Assembly: GCA_025210575.1 (NCBI GenBank)
Contig: JAOARK010000094.1
Location: 1 to 8,165, forward strand
Source: Schleiferiaceae bacterium
GTDB taxonomy: Bacteria > Bacteroidota > Bacteroidia > Flavobacteriales > Schleiferiaceae
Direction: 5' to 3'
DNA: 8,165 nucleotides
Both the position numbers and the translations under genes were made by a program. Every line of letters begins with the position of its first letter. The first letter of the stretch is position 1. Below, in pieces: positions 1 to 6,203 of the stretch. The notes under the pieces were generated by a model. That model saw nothing but the letters and a program-made list of their open reading frames with translations. It was not told the DNA's origin and searched no databases.

Positions 1-590
1 AAGCGTTGAACCCTGATGCTGCAAAGCAGAATCCAAATTTTGCAGGTACAAGAAGAAACCATGCAAAAACAGACGAATCTGAAAGATTTGCCTATATCTA
101 CAGTGGTGATACTTCTGATACTTATGACTTGAATTATGCAGGTATGTGGCAAGCAACATCTCCGTTTCCATTAGTTACAGCTTTGGAGAATCTTTTAATC
201 ATGGCTGAGATTGAAACTGATAATGGTGTAGCTGCAGGTGTTACTGCATTAAACAAAGCAAGAGCAGAGTTAACGGCTATGTATCCTAATGGAACATATG
301 CTGATTTTGATGCTACTGACTTCGATCCAGGAGGAATTGAAGACAATGGTCAAAACACAGCTGCTGGTAACTTAAAGTATGAAATTCTTGAAGAGAAGTA
401 TACTTCTCTTGTAGGACAGATGGAAGTATTTAATGACTTTAGAAGAACAAAGAATTTCTTAGGGTTGACACCTAAATTAGGTACAGCTTTCCCTGAGCGT
501 TTCTTGATTCCTCAAGCAGAGTTAGACGGAAATACAAATGCTCCTAATCCTCCTCCAGGATTGTATGAGCCAACTGAGGCAAATAAATAG
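1..590 (+). CDS. SusD/RagB-family outer-membrane nutrient-binding lipoprotein, C-terminal part (5' truncated by window edge)
   Basis: This is the last ~196 codons of a SusD/RagB-like protein; the frame is open to the window edge, so the real start, signal peptide and lipobox lie outside. SusD proteins sit on the cell surface as lipoproteins and form a lid over a SusC-type TonB-dependent transporter that imports glycans or peptides. Seen here (numbering from the Leu codon at position 6): a helix with ENLLIMAEIE (61-70) and ALNKARAEL (81-89), which resembles the conserved TPR-like helices of the family; ILEEKYTSLVGQ (127-138) followed by FNDFRRT (142-148); and the closing PERFLIPQAEL segment (163-173), which matches the typical C-terminal 'P.R..P..E' end of SusD. 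A PPPG stretch lies at 182-185, near the C terminus. The SusC partner would be expected upstream, outside the window. The family call is firm; the substrate cannot be told. Confidence 0.88.
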   Translation, partial: ALNPDAAKQNPNFAGTRRNHAKTDESERFAYIYSGDTSDTYDLNYAGMWQATSPFPLVTALENLLIMAEIETDNGVAAGVTALNKARAELTAMYPNGTYADFDATDFDPGGIEDNGQNTAAGNLKYEILEEKYTSLVGQMEVFNDFRRTKNFLGLTPKLGTAFPERFLIPQAELDGNTNAPNPPPGLYEPTEANK

Positions 591-606
591 GAGTAAATAC
601 TATTAG

Positions 607-636
607 AAAGGGTCGCAATTTTGCGACCCTTTTTTA
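607..636 (+). terminator. Rho-independent terminator of the susD-like gene
   Basis: The arms GGGTCGCAA (610-618) and TTGCGACCC (621-629) are perfect complements with a very tight loop, and a T6 run follows at 630-635. The hairpin starts about 17-20 bases after the susD-like stop codon. The opposite strand has only three A's before the left arm, so the signal works mainly on the + strand. Confidence 0.9.
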
Positions 637-704
637 TATCCATGAATTAATTATATTCGAGGTGAGATAGTATTGAGAGATATTATTCTGAAACCTATGA
701 AAGT

Positions 705-739
705 AAAAAGGCCACTCAATTAATTTGGTGGCCTTTTTT
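705..739 (-). terminator. Rho-independent terminator of the lipid A/efp gene cluster (probably bidirectional)
   Basis: GGCCAC (710-715) pairs with GTGGCC (728-733) across a 12-base loop. The stem is flanked by A5 (705-709) and T6 (734-739), which extend it and supply a U tract in either direction. It lies about 17 bases past the stop codon of the LpxD-like gene at 757, so it closes the leftward cluster. It also gives the + strand a second stop after the susD-like gene. Confidence 0.85.
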
Positions 740-756
740 ATTGGATTAAAGTCTTT

Positions 757-1689
757 CTATTGTTTTCCAATATCAGAGATGATCTTTGGTAGGATTTTGA
801 TGGAAGCCATTTCACGATATTTAACACGAGCATCGTCTGCTGGAGAACCAAAATAGGCTCCTGGAGCTAGATCTTTTCCAACTCCTGATTGAGCGTATAC
901 CACGACATTGTCTTCTAAAGTGACATCACTTTTGACGCCAACTTGTCCCCAAAGAGTCACGTTGTTTTTAATCACAACACAACCTGCAACACCCACTTGC
1001 GATGCAAAAAGGCAGTTTTCACCCACTTTGGTGTCATGCCCAATTTGTATGTGATTGTCGAGCTTCGTGCCTTTACCAATTCTTGTTTCTCCACTTACAC
1101 CTCGGTCTATCGTACATGAAGCACCAATATGTACTTGGTCTTCTATTACAACCTTGCCAGTAGAGATCAATTGATCAAACCCTTCAGGACGTTTTTTATA
1201 ATAAAAGGCATCTGCGCCAAGAACCGTATTTGAATGAATCACCACGTTGTCTCCAATGATGCAGTTGTCGTAAATGCTAACATTCGGGTGAATCACGGTG
1301 TTCTTTCCTATTTGGACATTGTTCCCAACAAAAACACCAGGATAAAGTACAGCAGAGGGGTCTATTTGAGCACTTTCACTAATATTAACGTTACTGTGCA
1401 CTTTAGGAGAGAAATGCTTGCTAAGGGCATTAAAATCTCTAAAGGGGTCATCGGATATGAGTAAGCCTTTACCTTCTGGACATTCTACATCTTTATTGAT
1501 AAGAATTGTAGTAGCCGCAGAGTTCAGTGCCTTATCGTAATACTTAGGATGATCCACAAAAACAATATCACCTGGATCTACTACATGAATTTCATTCATT
1601 CCCAATACCAGATGATTTTCATCGCCTTTATATTGACAATTGATGATTTCAGCAACAGCTTTAAGCGTTTGTGGATTCTTGAACTTCAT
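757..1689 (-). CDS. LpxD-like left-handed beta-helix N-acyltransferase, divergent second copy
   Basis: This 310-residue protein has the LpxD layout: an N-terminal domain resembling the uridine-binding domain (about 1-95), a left-handed beta-helix of hexapeptide repeats (about 100-275), and a short helical tail. It is clearly a paralogue of the LpxD at 5109-6137. It keeps TIDRG (193-197) and the catalytic-type His in LDNHIQIGHD (H218). Several positions that are standard in LpxD are changed: the second active-site His of the family (H278 in the other copy, H276 in E. coli) is Asp255; the uracil-contacting Asn of the N-terminal domain is His47 (F44 and Y50 are kept); and the GSDGFGF loop reads GADAFYY (158-164). 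Databases commonly label such genes UDP-3-O-acylglucosamine N-acyltransferase, but a different nucleotide sugar or acyl donor is plausible. The ATG directly follows the efp stop codon, so translation is probably coupled. Fold is certain; substrate is unknown. Confidence 0.85.
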   Translation of the reverse strand: MKFKNPQTLKAVAEIINCQYKGDENHLVLGMNEIHVVDPGDIVFVDHPKYYDKALNSAATTILINKDVECPEGKGLLISDDPFRDFNALSKHFSPKVHSNVNISESAQIDPSAVLYPGVFVGNNVQIGKNTVIHPNVSIYDNCIIGDNVVIHSNTVLGADAFYYKKRPEGFDQLISTGKVVIEDQVHIGASCTIDRGVSGETRIGKGTKLDNHIQIGHDTKVGENCLFASQVGVAGCVVIKNNVTLWGQVGVKSDVTLEDNVVVYAQSGVGKDLAPGAYFGSPADDARVKYREMASIKILPKIISDIGKQ

Positions 1690-2253
1690 CTATTTCGCTC
1701 TTTCTTTGTAACTACCGTCAGCAGTGTTTATCACGATGTTTTCACCTTCTTCTATAAAAAGAGGAACTTTTACTTCTGCACCTGTTTCTACAGTGGCTGG
1801 TTTTGTAGCATTTGTGGCTGTATTCCCTTTAATGCCAGGCTCAGTATAGGTGATTTTCAATGTCACGGTTTGCGGTAATTCGCAAGACATTGCTCTTTCT
1901 TCGTCAGCATGAAACATGATATTTACATTCATGCCATCTTTTAAGAATTGAGGAGCGTTAATCAGTTCTTTCATTAAGCTAATTTGCTCATAGTTACTTG
2001 TGTTCATGAAATGATAACCTTCGCCATCATTATACAAGTACTGATATGTGCGGTTTTCAATTCTAATGTCTTTTACCTTAACACCAGAATTAAAAGTGTT
2101 GTCTATTACACGACCTGTTTCAAGGTTACGCAATTTGGTTCTTACAAAAGCTGGGCCTTTTCCAGGTTTAACATGTAAGAATTCAATTATTTGGTGAGGA
2201 ACTCCGTTATATTCAAAACAAAGTCCGTTTCTAAAATCTGCTGTAGAAGCCAT
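1690..2253 (-). CDS. efp: Translation elongation factor P
   Basis: EF-P binds the ribosome between the P and E sites and speeds peptide-bond formation at proline runs. The 187-residue length is normal for the family. The KOW-like N-terminal domain carries the exposed loop HVKPGKGPAF (27-36), with Lys32 at the tip, equivalent to the modified Lys34 of E. coli. Two OB-fold domains follow, with the conserved stretch TVTLKITYTEPGIKGNT (129-145) and the typical end VPLFIEEGENIVINTADGSY (163-182). No EpmA-, EpmB- or YmfI-type modification enzyme is in the window, so how or whether Lys32 is modified is open. The gene follows a 53-bp gap after the ABC ATPase, the second largest in the cluster, and may have its own promoter. 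It ends flush against the LpxD-like gene. Confidence 0.98.
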   Translation of the reverse strand: MASTADFRNGLCFEYNGVPHQIIEFLHVKPGKGPAFVRTKLRNLETGRVIDNTFNSGVKVKDIRIENRTYQYLYNDGEGYHFMNTSNYEQISLMKELINAPQFLKDGMNVNIMFHADEERAMSCELPQTVTLKITYTEPGIKGNTATNATKPATVETGAEVKVPLFIEEGENIVINTADGSYKERAK

Positions 2254-2278
2254 GTTAATTGCATAAAAAATTAAGCGG

Positions 2279-2286
2279 CAAATTTA
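2279..2286 (-). promoter_or_regulatory. efp: Possible Bacteroidota -7 element upstream of efp
   Basis: The - strand of the 53-bp gap before efp reads TAAATTTG, an exact match to the Bacteroidota -7 consensus TAnnTTTG. It ends 25 bases before the efp ATG, which would leave a short leader. I see no good TTTG/TTG -33 box at the usual distance, so this is a weak call; one such match can arise by chance in AT-rich DNA. Confidence 0.35.
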
Positions 2287-2306
2287 ACAGAAATAGAGAA
2301 AACCTG

Positions 2307-2930
2307 TTAGTGTTTGTAATTGGCTAGATCTAGGAAAACTGGATGCTCTGGAAACTCTTCTTCCAGGAAATTTGAAGCCACGATAATGGTCTTGTCAGCG
2401 GCATATTGAGAAAGCAATTCTTTATACCACAACTTCCCTTTTGGGTCTAAATTAGAGGTAGGTTCATCTAGTAAAAGGAGAGGGCAGTTAGAAAGAACGG
2501 CCAGAGATAGTTTTACTCTCTGTTTCATACCGCTACTAAAATTGCGAATAGGTTTATTGCGAATGTGTTTTAACCCGCTAATCTCAACAATTGAATTTGT
2601 GGTTAGACCTTCTTTGAGAGGCTTGAATTTCTTGTGGAATGAAATGAGTTCTTCGAAAGTAAATTCTTCAATTACTTCCATATACGGAGAGCAAAAGCCT
2701 AAATATTTAGGAAGCTCTTCTGGGTTGATTTCATTACCATTGTGTGTAAACGAGATCTCGCCAGACGAAAGGGCAATACCTCCTGCTATTGCCTTAAGCA
2801 GAGTAGATTTACCAGATCCATTTCCACCAAGAATAACATAGTTCTTCTGTGCGGAAAAAGTGAAATCTACTTCCGAGAAAATAGAATGGTTATTAAACTG
2901 TTTACCAACGCCTTTTAATTGGCACTCCAT
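2307..2930 (-). CDS. Small ABC-type ATPase with degenerate Q-loop and switch His
   Basis: This is a single 207-residue ATP-binding cassette domain with no membrane segment. Walker A is GGNGSGKST (35-43), the signature is FSSGMKQR (131-138), Walker B is LLLLDEPT (151-158) with Glu156, and the D-loop is SNLD (159-162). No Gln occurs anywhere between Walker A and the signature, so the normal Q-loop Gln is missing; the region reads GFCSPYMEV (78-86). The switch His position after beta-strand TIIVAS is Asn187. ATP binding looks intact, while coupling or hydrolysis may be altered. It resembles short exporter ATPases of the CcmA type more than LptB, which is longer. No permease partner is in the window. 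It starts 2 bases after the lpxA stop, so it is co-transcribed with lipid A genes; a role in envelope export is a guess from context. Confidence 0.85.
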   Translation of the reverse strand: MECQLKGVGKQFNNHSIFSEVDFTFSAQKNYVILGGNGSGKSTLLKAIAGGIALSSGEISFTHNGNEINPEELPKYLGFCSPYMEVIEEFTFEELISFHKKFKPLKEGLTTNSIVEISGLKHIRNKPIRNFSSGMKQRVKLSLAVLSNCPLLLLDEPTSNLDPKGKLWYKELLSQYAADKTIIVASNFLEEEFPEHPVFLDLANYKH

Positions 2931-2932
2931 GG

Positions 2933-3715
2933 CTACTTCTGATTGTAACCCTTCATAATACCACGCTGAGAATTACGGATGAACGTTAAGATTTCATCTC
3001 TCTCTGGTGTTGCTTCGTATTCTCCCTCGATAATGGCTGCGGCTTGCGTATTGTTGTAATTCTTTTGGAAAATAATACGATAGATGCCCTGAATCTCGCT
3101 TATCTTATCAGAATCAAATCCACGTCTTCGTAATCCAATTGAATTAATACCCACATATGATAGAGGTTCTCTTGCCGCCTTCGCGTAAGGAGGTACATCT
3201 TTTCTTACTAAAGAACCACCTGTTACAAAAGCATGATTACCAATACTACAGAATTGATGCACAGCTGTCATTCCTGCAAGAATCACGTTGTCACCAACAT
3301 TAATGTGTCCTGCTAACGTGCTGTTATTTGAGAATATACAGTTGTTTCCTACAATACAATCGTGAGCAATATGGCTATACGCCATAATGAGGCAATTGTT
3401 GCCAATCACAGTTTTCCAGCGATCTTTGGTTCCTCTATTTATGGTAACACATTCTCTAATAATCGTGTTGTCTCCAATTTCTGCAGTGGTGTCTTCGCCT
3501 ACAAATTTCAAATCTTGAGGGATGGCTGAAATTACAGCACCCGGGAAGATTCTACAATTTTTACCAATTCTAGCTCCTTCCATGATGGTTACGTTAGAAC
3601 CAATCCAGGTTCCCTCACCAATTTCTACATTTTTATGGATGGTAGTAAATGGCTCAATTACAACAGTATCTGCAATTTTTGCTGACGGATGTACATATGC
3701 TAATGGCTGATTCAT
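2933..3715 (-). CDS. lpxA: Acyl-ACP--UDP-N-acetylglucosamine O-acyltransferase (LpxA)
   Basis: LpxA is the cytoplasmic homotrimer that moves a 3-hydroxyacyl chain from ACP to the 3-OH of UDP-GlcNAc, the first step of lipid A synthesis. The 260-residue length is standard. A left-handed beta-helix of hexapeptide repeats covers about 1-180 and a helical C-terminal domain follows. The catalytic His is in SHIAHDCIVGNN: His118 (E. coli H125), with His115 (H122), Lys70 in PQDLK (K76), His137 (H144) and His153 in AVHQFC (H160) also in place. The RRGF motif (197-200) is typical. The acyl-length 'ruler' position of E. coli Gly173 is Gly166 here, which suggests long rather than C10 chains. The gene starts 6 bases after the lpxC-fabZ stop and ends 2 bases before the ATPase start. 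Confidence 0.97.
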   Translation of the reverse strand: MNQPLAYVHPSAKIADTVVIEPFTTIHKNVEIGEGTWIGSNVTIMEGARIGKNCRIFPGAVISAIPQDLKFVGEDTTAEIGDNTIIRECVTINRGTKDRWKTVIGNNCLIMAYSHIAHDCIVGNNCIFSNNSTLAGHINVGDNVILAGMTAVHQFCSIGNHAFVTGGSLVRKDVPPYAKAAREPLSYVGINSIGLRRRGFDSDKISEIQGIYRIIFQKNYNNTQAAAIIEGEYEATPERDEILTFIRNSQRGIMKGYNQK

Positions 3716-3721
3716 GGGATC

Positions 3722-5116
3722 TTAGTTTTTTACTTTGGCAATTTGCGCCATTAACGTTGCTTCTGTTGCTACTTTAGAACCTACCCAAGCCTTTCCAGAC
3801 ATCAGTACAATTCCTCTTCTAATAGGTTGCATTAATTTTAAATCGAAGATCAATGTGTCTCCTGGCATAACCTTGTTCTTGAATTTCACCTCTTCCATTT
3901 TCATGAAGAATGTCAAATAATTCTCCGGATCTGGAACTGAATTCAACGCAAGGATACCTCCGGTTTGAGCCATGGCCTCAACCTGAAGAACACCTGGCAT
4001 TACTGGAGCTCCTGGAAAATGTCCTGGGAAATGAGCTTCGTTAAATGTAACGTTCTTCAAACCTACAACGTGAGTATCAGAAATCTCAAGCACTTTGTCT
4101 ACTAATGCAAAAGGAAAACGGTGTGGTAAGATTTTTTGAATTTGTTCTACGTTGTAAACCGGCTCTGCATCTGGATCATACTTTGGTGGCTTCGGTCTGC
4201 TTTCTTCTTTTTTGATGGTTGCCGCCATCATTTGGGCAAAACCAGTATTCAATGCATGACCAGGTTTAGTTGCAATGATTCTCCCTTTAATTGGTCTTCC
4301 CAATAAGGTCAAATCTCCAACTACATCAAGCAGTTTATGTCTGGCCGCTTCGTTTGGATGATGCAAGGTTAGATTATCTAAAATCCCGTTAGATTTAACG
4401 TGAACTTCATCTTTCTTGAATGCCGCTCTCAATTTCTCCATGCTTTCAGGTGAAATCTCCTTGTCTACATAGACGATAGCATTATTCAAATCTCCACCTT
4501 TAATCAAGCCGTGATCTAGCAACAATTCCAGTTCGTGTAGAAAGCTGAAAGTTCTGGACGAAGCAATCTCATCTTTAAACTCAGAAATCGAGTTTAAGTG
4601 TGCATTTTGTGTACCTAACACCGGAGTGTCATAATCAACCATTACGGTTACCTCATACTTGTCTGCGGGTAAAGCAAGAATTTCAGATTCACCATCGTTG
4701 CTAGTGTATCTGAAAGGCTCGGTAATCTCATAATAGTTTTTGTCGGCATCAAGTTCTACCGTGCCTATTTTTTCAAACTCTTCAATAAAAGGCAATGAAC
4801 TTCCATCTAAAATCGGCATTTCAGGACCATCTAGATCGATAAGACAGTTGTCTACATCTAATCCTGTCAATGCAGCCAATACATGTTCTACTGTATGCAC
4901 TTCTGCATCACCTTTGGCTAACGTTGTTCCTCTATCTGTTCTCACTACAAAATTCGCGAGAGCTGGAATAACGGGTTGATCATCTAGATCTACTCTTCTA
5001 AATGAAATACCTTCATTTGCCTTTGCTGGATGAAATGTCAAAGTAACATTGGCTCCTGTATGTAGGCCAACTCCAGCAATTACCACTTTATCTTTTAAGG
5101 ATCTCTGCTTAGTCAT
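3722..5116 (-). CDS. lpxC/fabZ: Bifunctional UDP-3-O-acyl-GlcNAc deacetylase / 3-hydroxyacyl-ACP dehydratase (LpxC-FabZ fusion)
   Basis: One 464-residue polypeptide joins two enzymes. Residues 1 to about 303 are LpxC, the zinc-dependent deacetylase that makes the committed step of lipid A synthesis. The zinc ligands are His78 in HTVEH, and His260 and Asp264 in RHKLLD; Glu77 is the base and His287 in KPGHALN matches E. coli H265. A charged, Pro-rich linker lies at about 303-319. Residues from about 320 to 464 are FabZ, the dehydratase of fatty-acid elongation, with PHRFPF (331-336), His366 in FPGHFPG and Glu380 in VEAMAQ as the catalytic pair. Both halves look intact. The fusion is characteristic of Bacteroidota. 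Its ATG lies inside the end of lpxD (8-base overlap, ATGACTAA), which suggests translational coupling. Confidence 0.97.
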   Translation of the reverse strand: MTKQRSLKDKVVIAGVGLHTGANVTLTFHPAKANEGISFRRVDLDDQPVIPALANFVVRTDRGTTLAKGDAEVHTVEHVLAALTGLDVDNCLIDLDGPEMPILDGSSLPFIEEFEKIGTVELDADKNYYEITEPFRYTSNDGESEILALPADKYEVTVMVDYDTPVLGTQNAHLNSISEFKDEIASSRTFSFLHELELLLDHGLIKGGDLNNAIVYVDKEISPESMEKLRAAFKKDEVHVKSNGILDNLTLHHPNEAARHKLLDVVGDLTLLGRPIKGRIIATKPGHALNTGFAQMMAATIKKEESRPKPPKYDPDAEPVYNVEQIQKILPHRFPFALVDKVLEISDTHVVGLKNVTFNEAHFPGHFPGAPVMPGVLQVEAMAQTGGILALNSVPDPENYLTFFMKMEEVKFKNKVMPGDTLIFDLKLMQPIRRGIVLMSGKAWVGSKVATEATLMAQIAKVKN

Positions 5117-6137
5117 TATCCTTTAATTTTTTCTGAATGTTATGAATGTCTTTTGCCAATTGTGGCAACTTTCTGAAATAAACATAGCTCTTTTGGTATT
5201 CGCCATATCCAAAAGCAGGTGAACCTTGAACTACTTCATTGTCTTTTAAATCTTTTCCAATACCAGATTGGGCGGCTATCTTAACATTGTCGCCTACATT
5301 TAAATGGCCAATAACACCAACTTGTCCGCCAATCATGTTGTTCTTTCCAATTTTGGTTGAACCAGCTACTCCACTTTGAGAGGCTATTACAGTGTTGTCG
5401 CCAATTTCTACGTTATGTGCAATTTGAATCAGGTTATCAAGCTTTACGCCTTTTCTAATGATGGTAGACCCTAAGGTTGCTCGGTCTATTGATGCATTAG
5501 ATCCAATTTCAACATGATCTTCTATTATTACATTACCGATCTGCGCAACTTTGTTGTAGCTGTTTTCAGAATTTGGGGCAAAACCAAATCCATCGGAACC
5601 TACAACTGTACCTGCGTGGATGGTAACATGAGAGCCGACTTTGCAATCGGCATAGATTTTTACACCTGGAAAGATCAAGCAGTTTTCACCGATCTCAACA
5701 TTGTCTCCTAAAAACGTGTTCGGATAGATCTTAGACCCGTTACCCACTTTTACATTTTCACCTAAATAGGCAAATGCGCCTATGTACGTGTCTTCACCAA
5801 CTGAAGCGGATTCTGCAATAAATGAAGGTTGCTCAATACCTGTTTTTTGATGCTTAATTTGATTGTACATCTCTAACAACGCGGCAAAAGCACCATAAGC
5901 ATCTTCAACTTTAACCATCGTAGCTGGCACTTCTTTTTCTGGTTCAAAAGATTTGCTCACAATTACTATTGAGGCCTCAGTATTATAGATGTATTGTTGA
6001 TATTTTGGGTTCGCCAAAAAGGAGAGTGAACCTGGGGTTCCTTCTTCAATTTTTGAAAGTGTGTTGACCTTTATTTCGGGGTCTCCAACTACCTCTCCAT
6101 TTAAGTATTCGGCTATCTGCTGTGCTGAAAATTCCAT
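5109..6137 (-). CDS. lpxD: UDP-3-O-acylglucosamine N-acyltransferase (LpxD)
   Basis: LpxD adds the second 3-hydroxyacyl chain, from acyl-ACP to the 2-amino group of UDP-3-O-acyl-glucosamine, the third step of lipid A synthesis. The 342-residue protein has the N-terminal uridine-binding domain (about 1-100) with SFLANPKY (39-46), where Phe40, Asn43 and Tyr46 match the known uracil-contacting residues. The left-handed beta-helix of hexapeptide repeats spans about 105-300, and a C-terminal helix follows. Catalytic His241 lies in LDNLIQIAHN and His278 in VIGH (E. coli H239 and H276); the GSDGFGF loop is at 180-186. All key residues are present, so this is the functional housekeeping copy, unlike the paralogue at 757-1689. 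The start MEFSAQQIAEYLNGE fits the family's usual N terminus. No Shine-Dalgarno sequence precedes it. Confidence 0.96.
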   Translation of the reverse strand: MEFSAQQIAEYLNGEVVGDPEIKVNTLSKIEEGTPGSLSFLANPKYQQYIYNTEASIVIVSKSFEPEKEVPATMVKVEDAYGAFAALLEMYNQIKHQKTGIEQPSFIAESASVGEDTYIGAFAYLGENVKVGNGSKIYPNTFLGDNVEIGENCLIFPGVKIYADCKVGSHVTIHAGTVVGSDGFGFAPNSENSYNKVAQIGNVIIEDHVEIGSNASIDRATLGSTIIRKGVKLDNLIQIAHNVEIGDNTVIASQSGVAGSTKIGKNNMIGGQVGVIGHLNVGDNVKIAAQSGIGKDLKDNEVVQGSPAFGYGEYQKSYVYFRKLPQLAKDIHNIQKKLKDND

Positions 6138-6142
6138 TGCGC

Positions 6143-6150
6143 CAAAAGTA
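6143..6150 (-). promoter_or_regulatory. lpxD: Possible Bacteroidota -7 element immediately upstream of lpxD
   Basis: On the - strand the 66-bp gap between the HD gene and lpxD contains TACTTTTG, an exact TAnnTTTG match. It ends only five bases before the lpxD ATG, so a transcript starting from it would have almost no leader. No clear -33 TTTG lies at the usual distance. Read-through from the HD gene remains possible, since I see no terminator in the gap. Confidence 0.35.
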
Positions 6151-6203
6151 GAAAAAATATGACCCGAGAATAGGTCTATTATGGCAGCTGAAAATGCAGT
6201 GTT

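Noticed and set aside
800..1400. Many short, similar DNA words in the acyltransferase genes, which look like a repeat array
   Set aside because: They encode the hexapeptide repeats of left-handed beta-helix proteins and lie in intact reading frames; there is no regular repeat-spacer pattern of a CRISPR type.
1549..1878. A 109-codon + strand open frame
   Set aside because: It runs antisense across the efp/LpxD-like junction, has a Phe/Cys-rich low-quality protein, and both genes on the other strand are well supported.
6161..6176. GACC...GGTC hairpin in the gap between the HD gene and lpxD
   Set aside because: The stem has only four pairs with an eight-base loop and no T run at its base, too weak to be a terminator.
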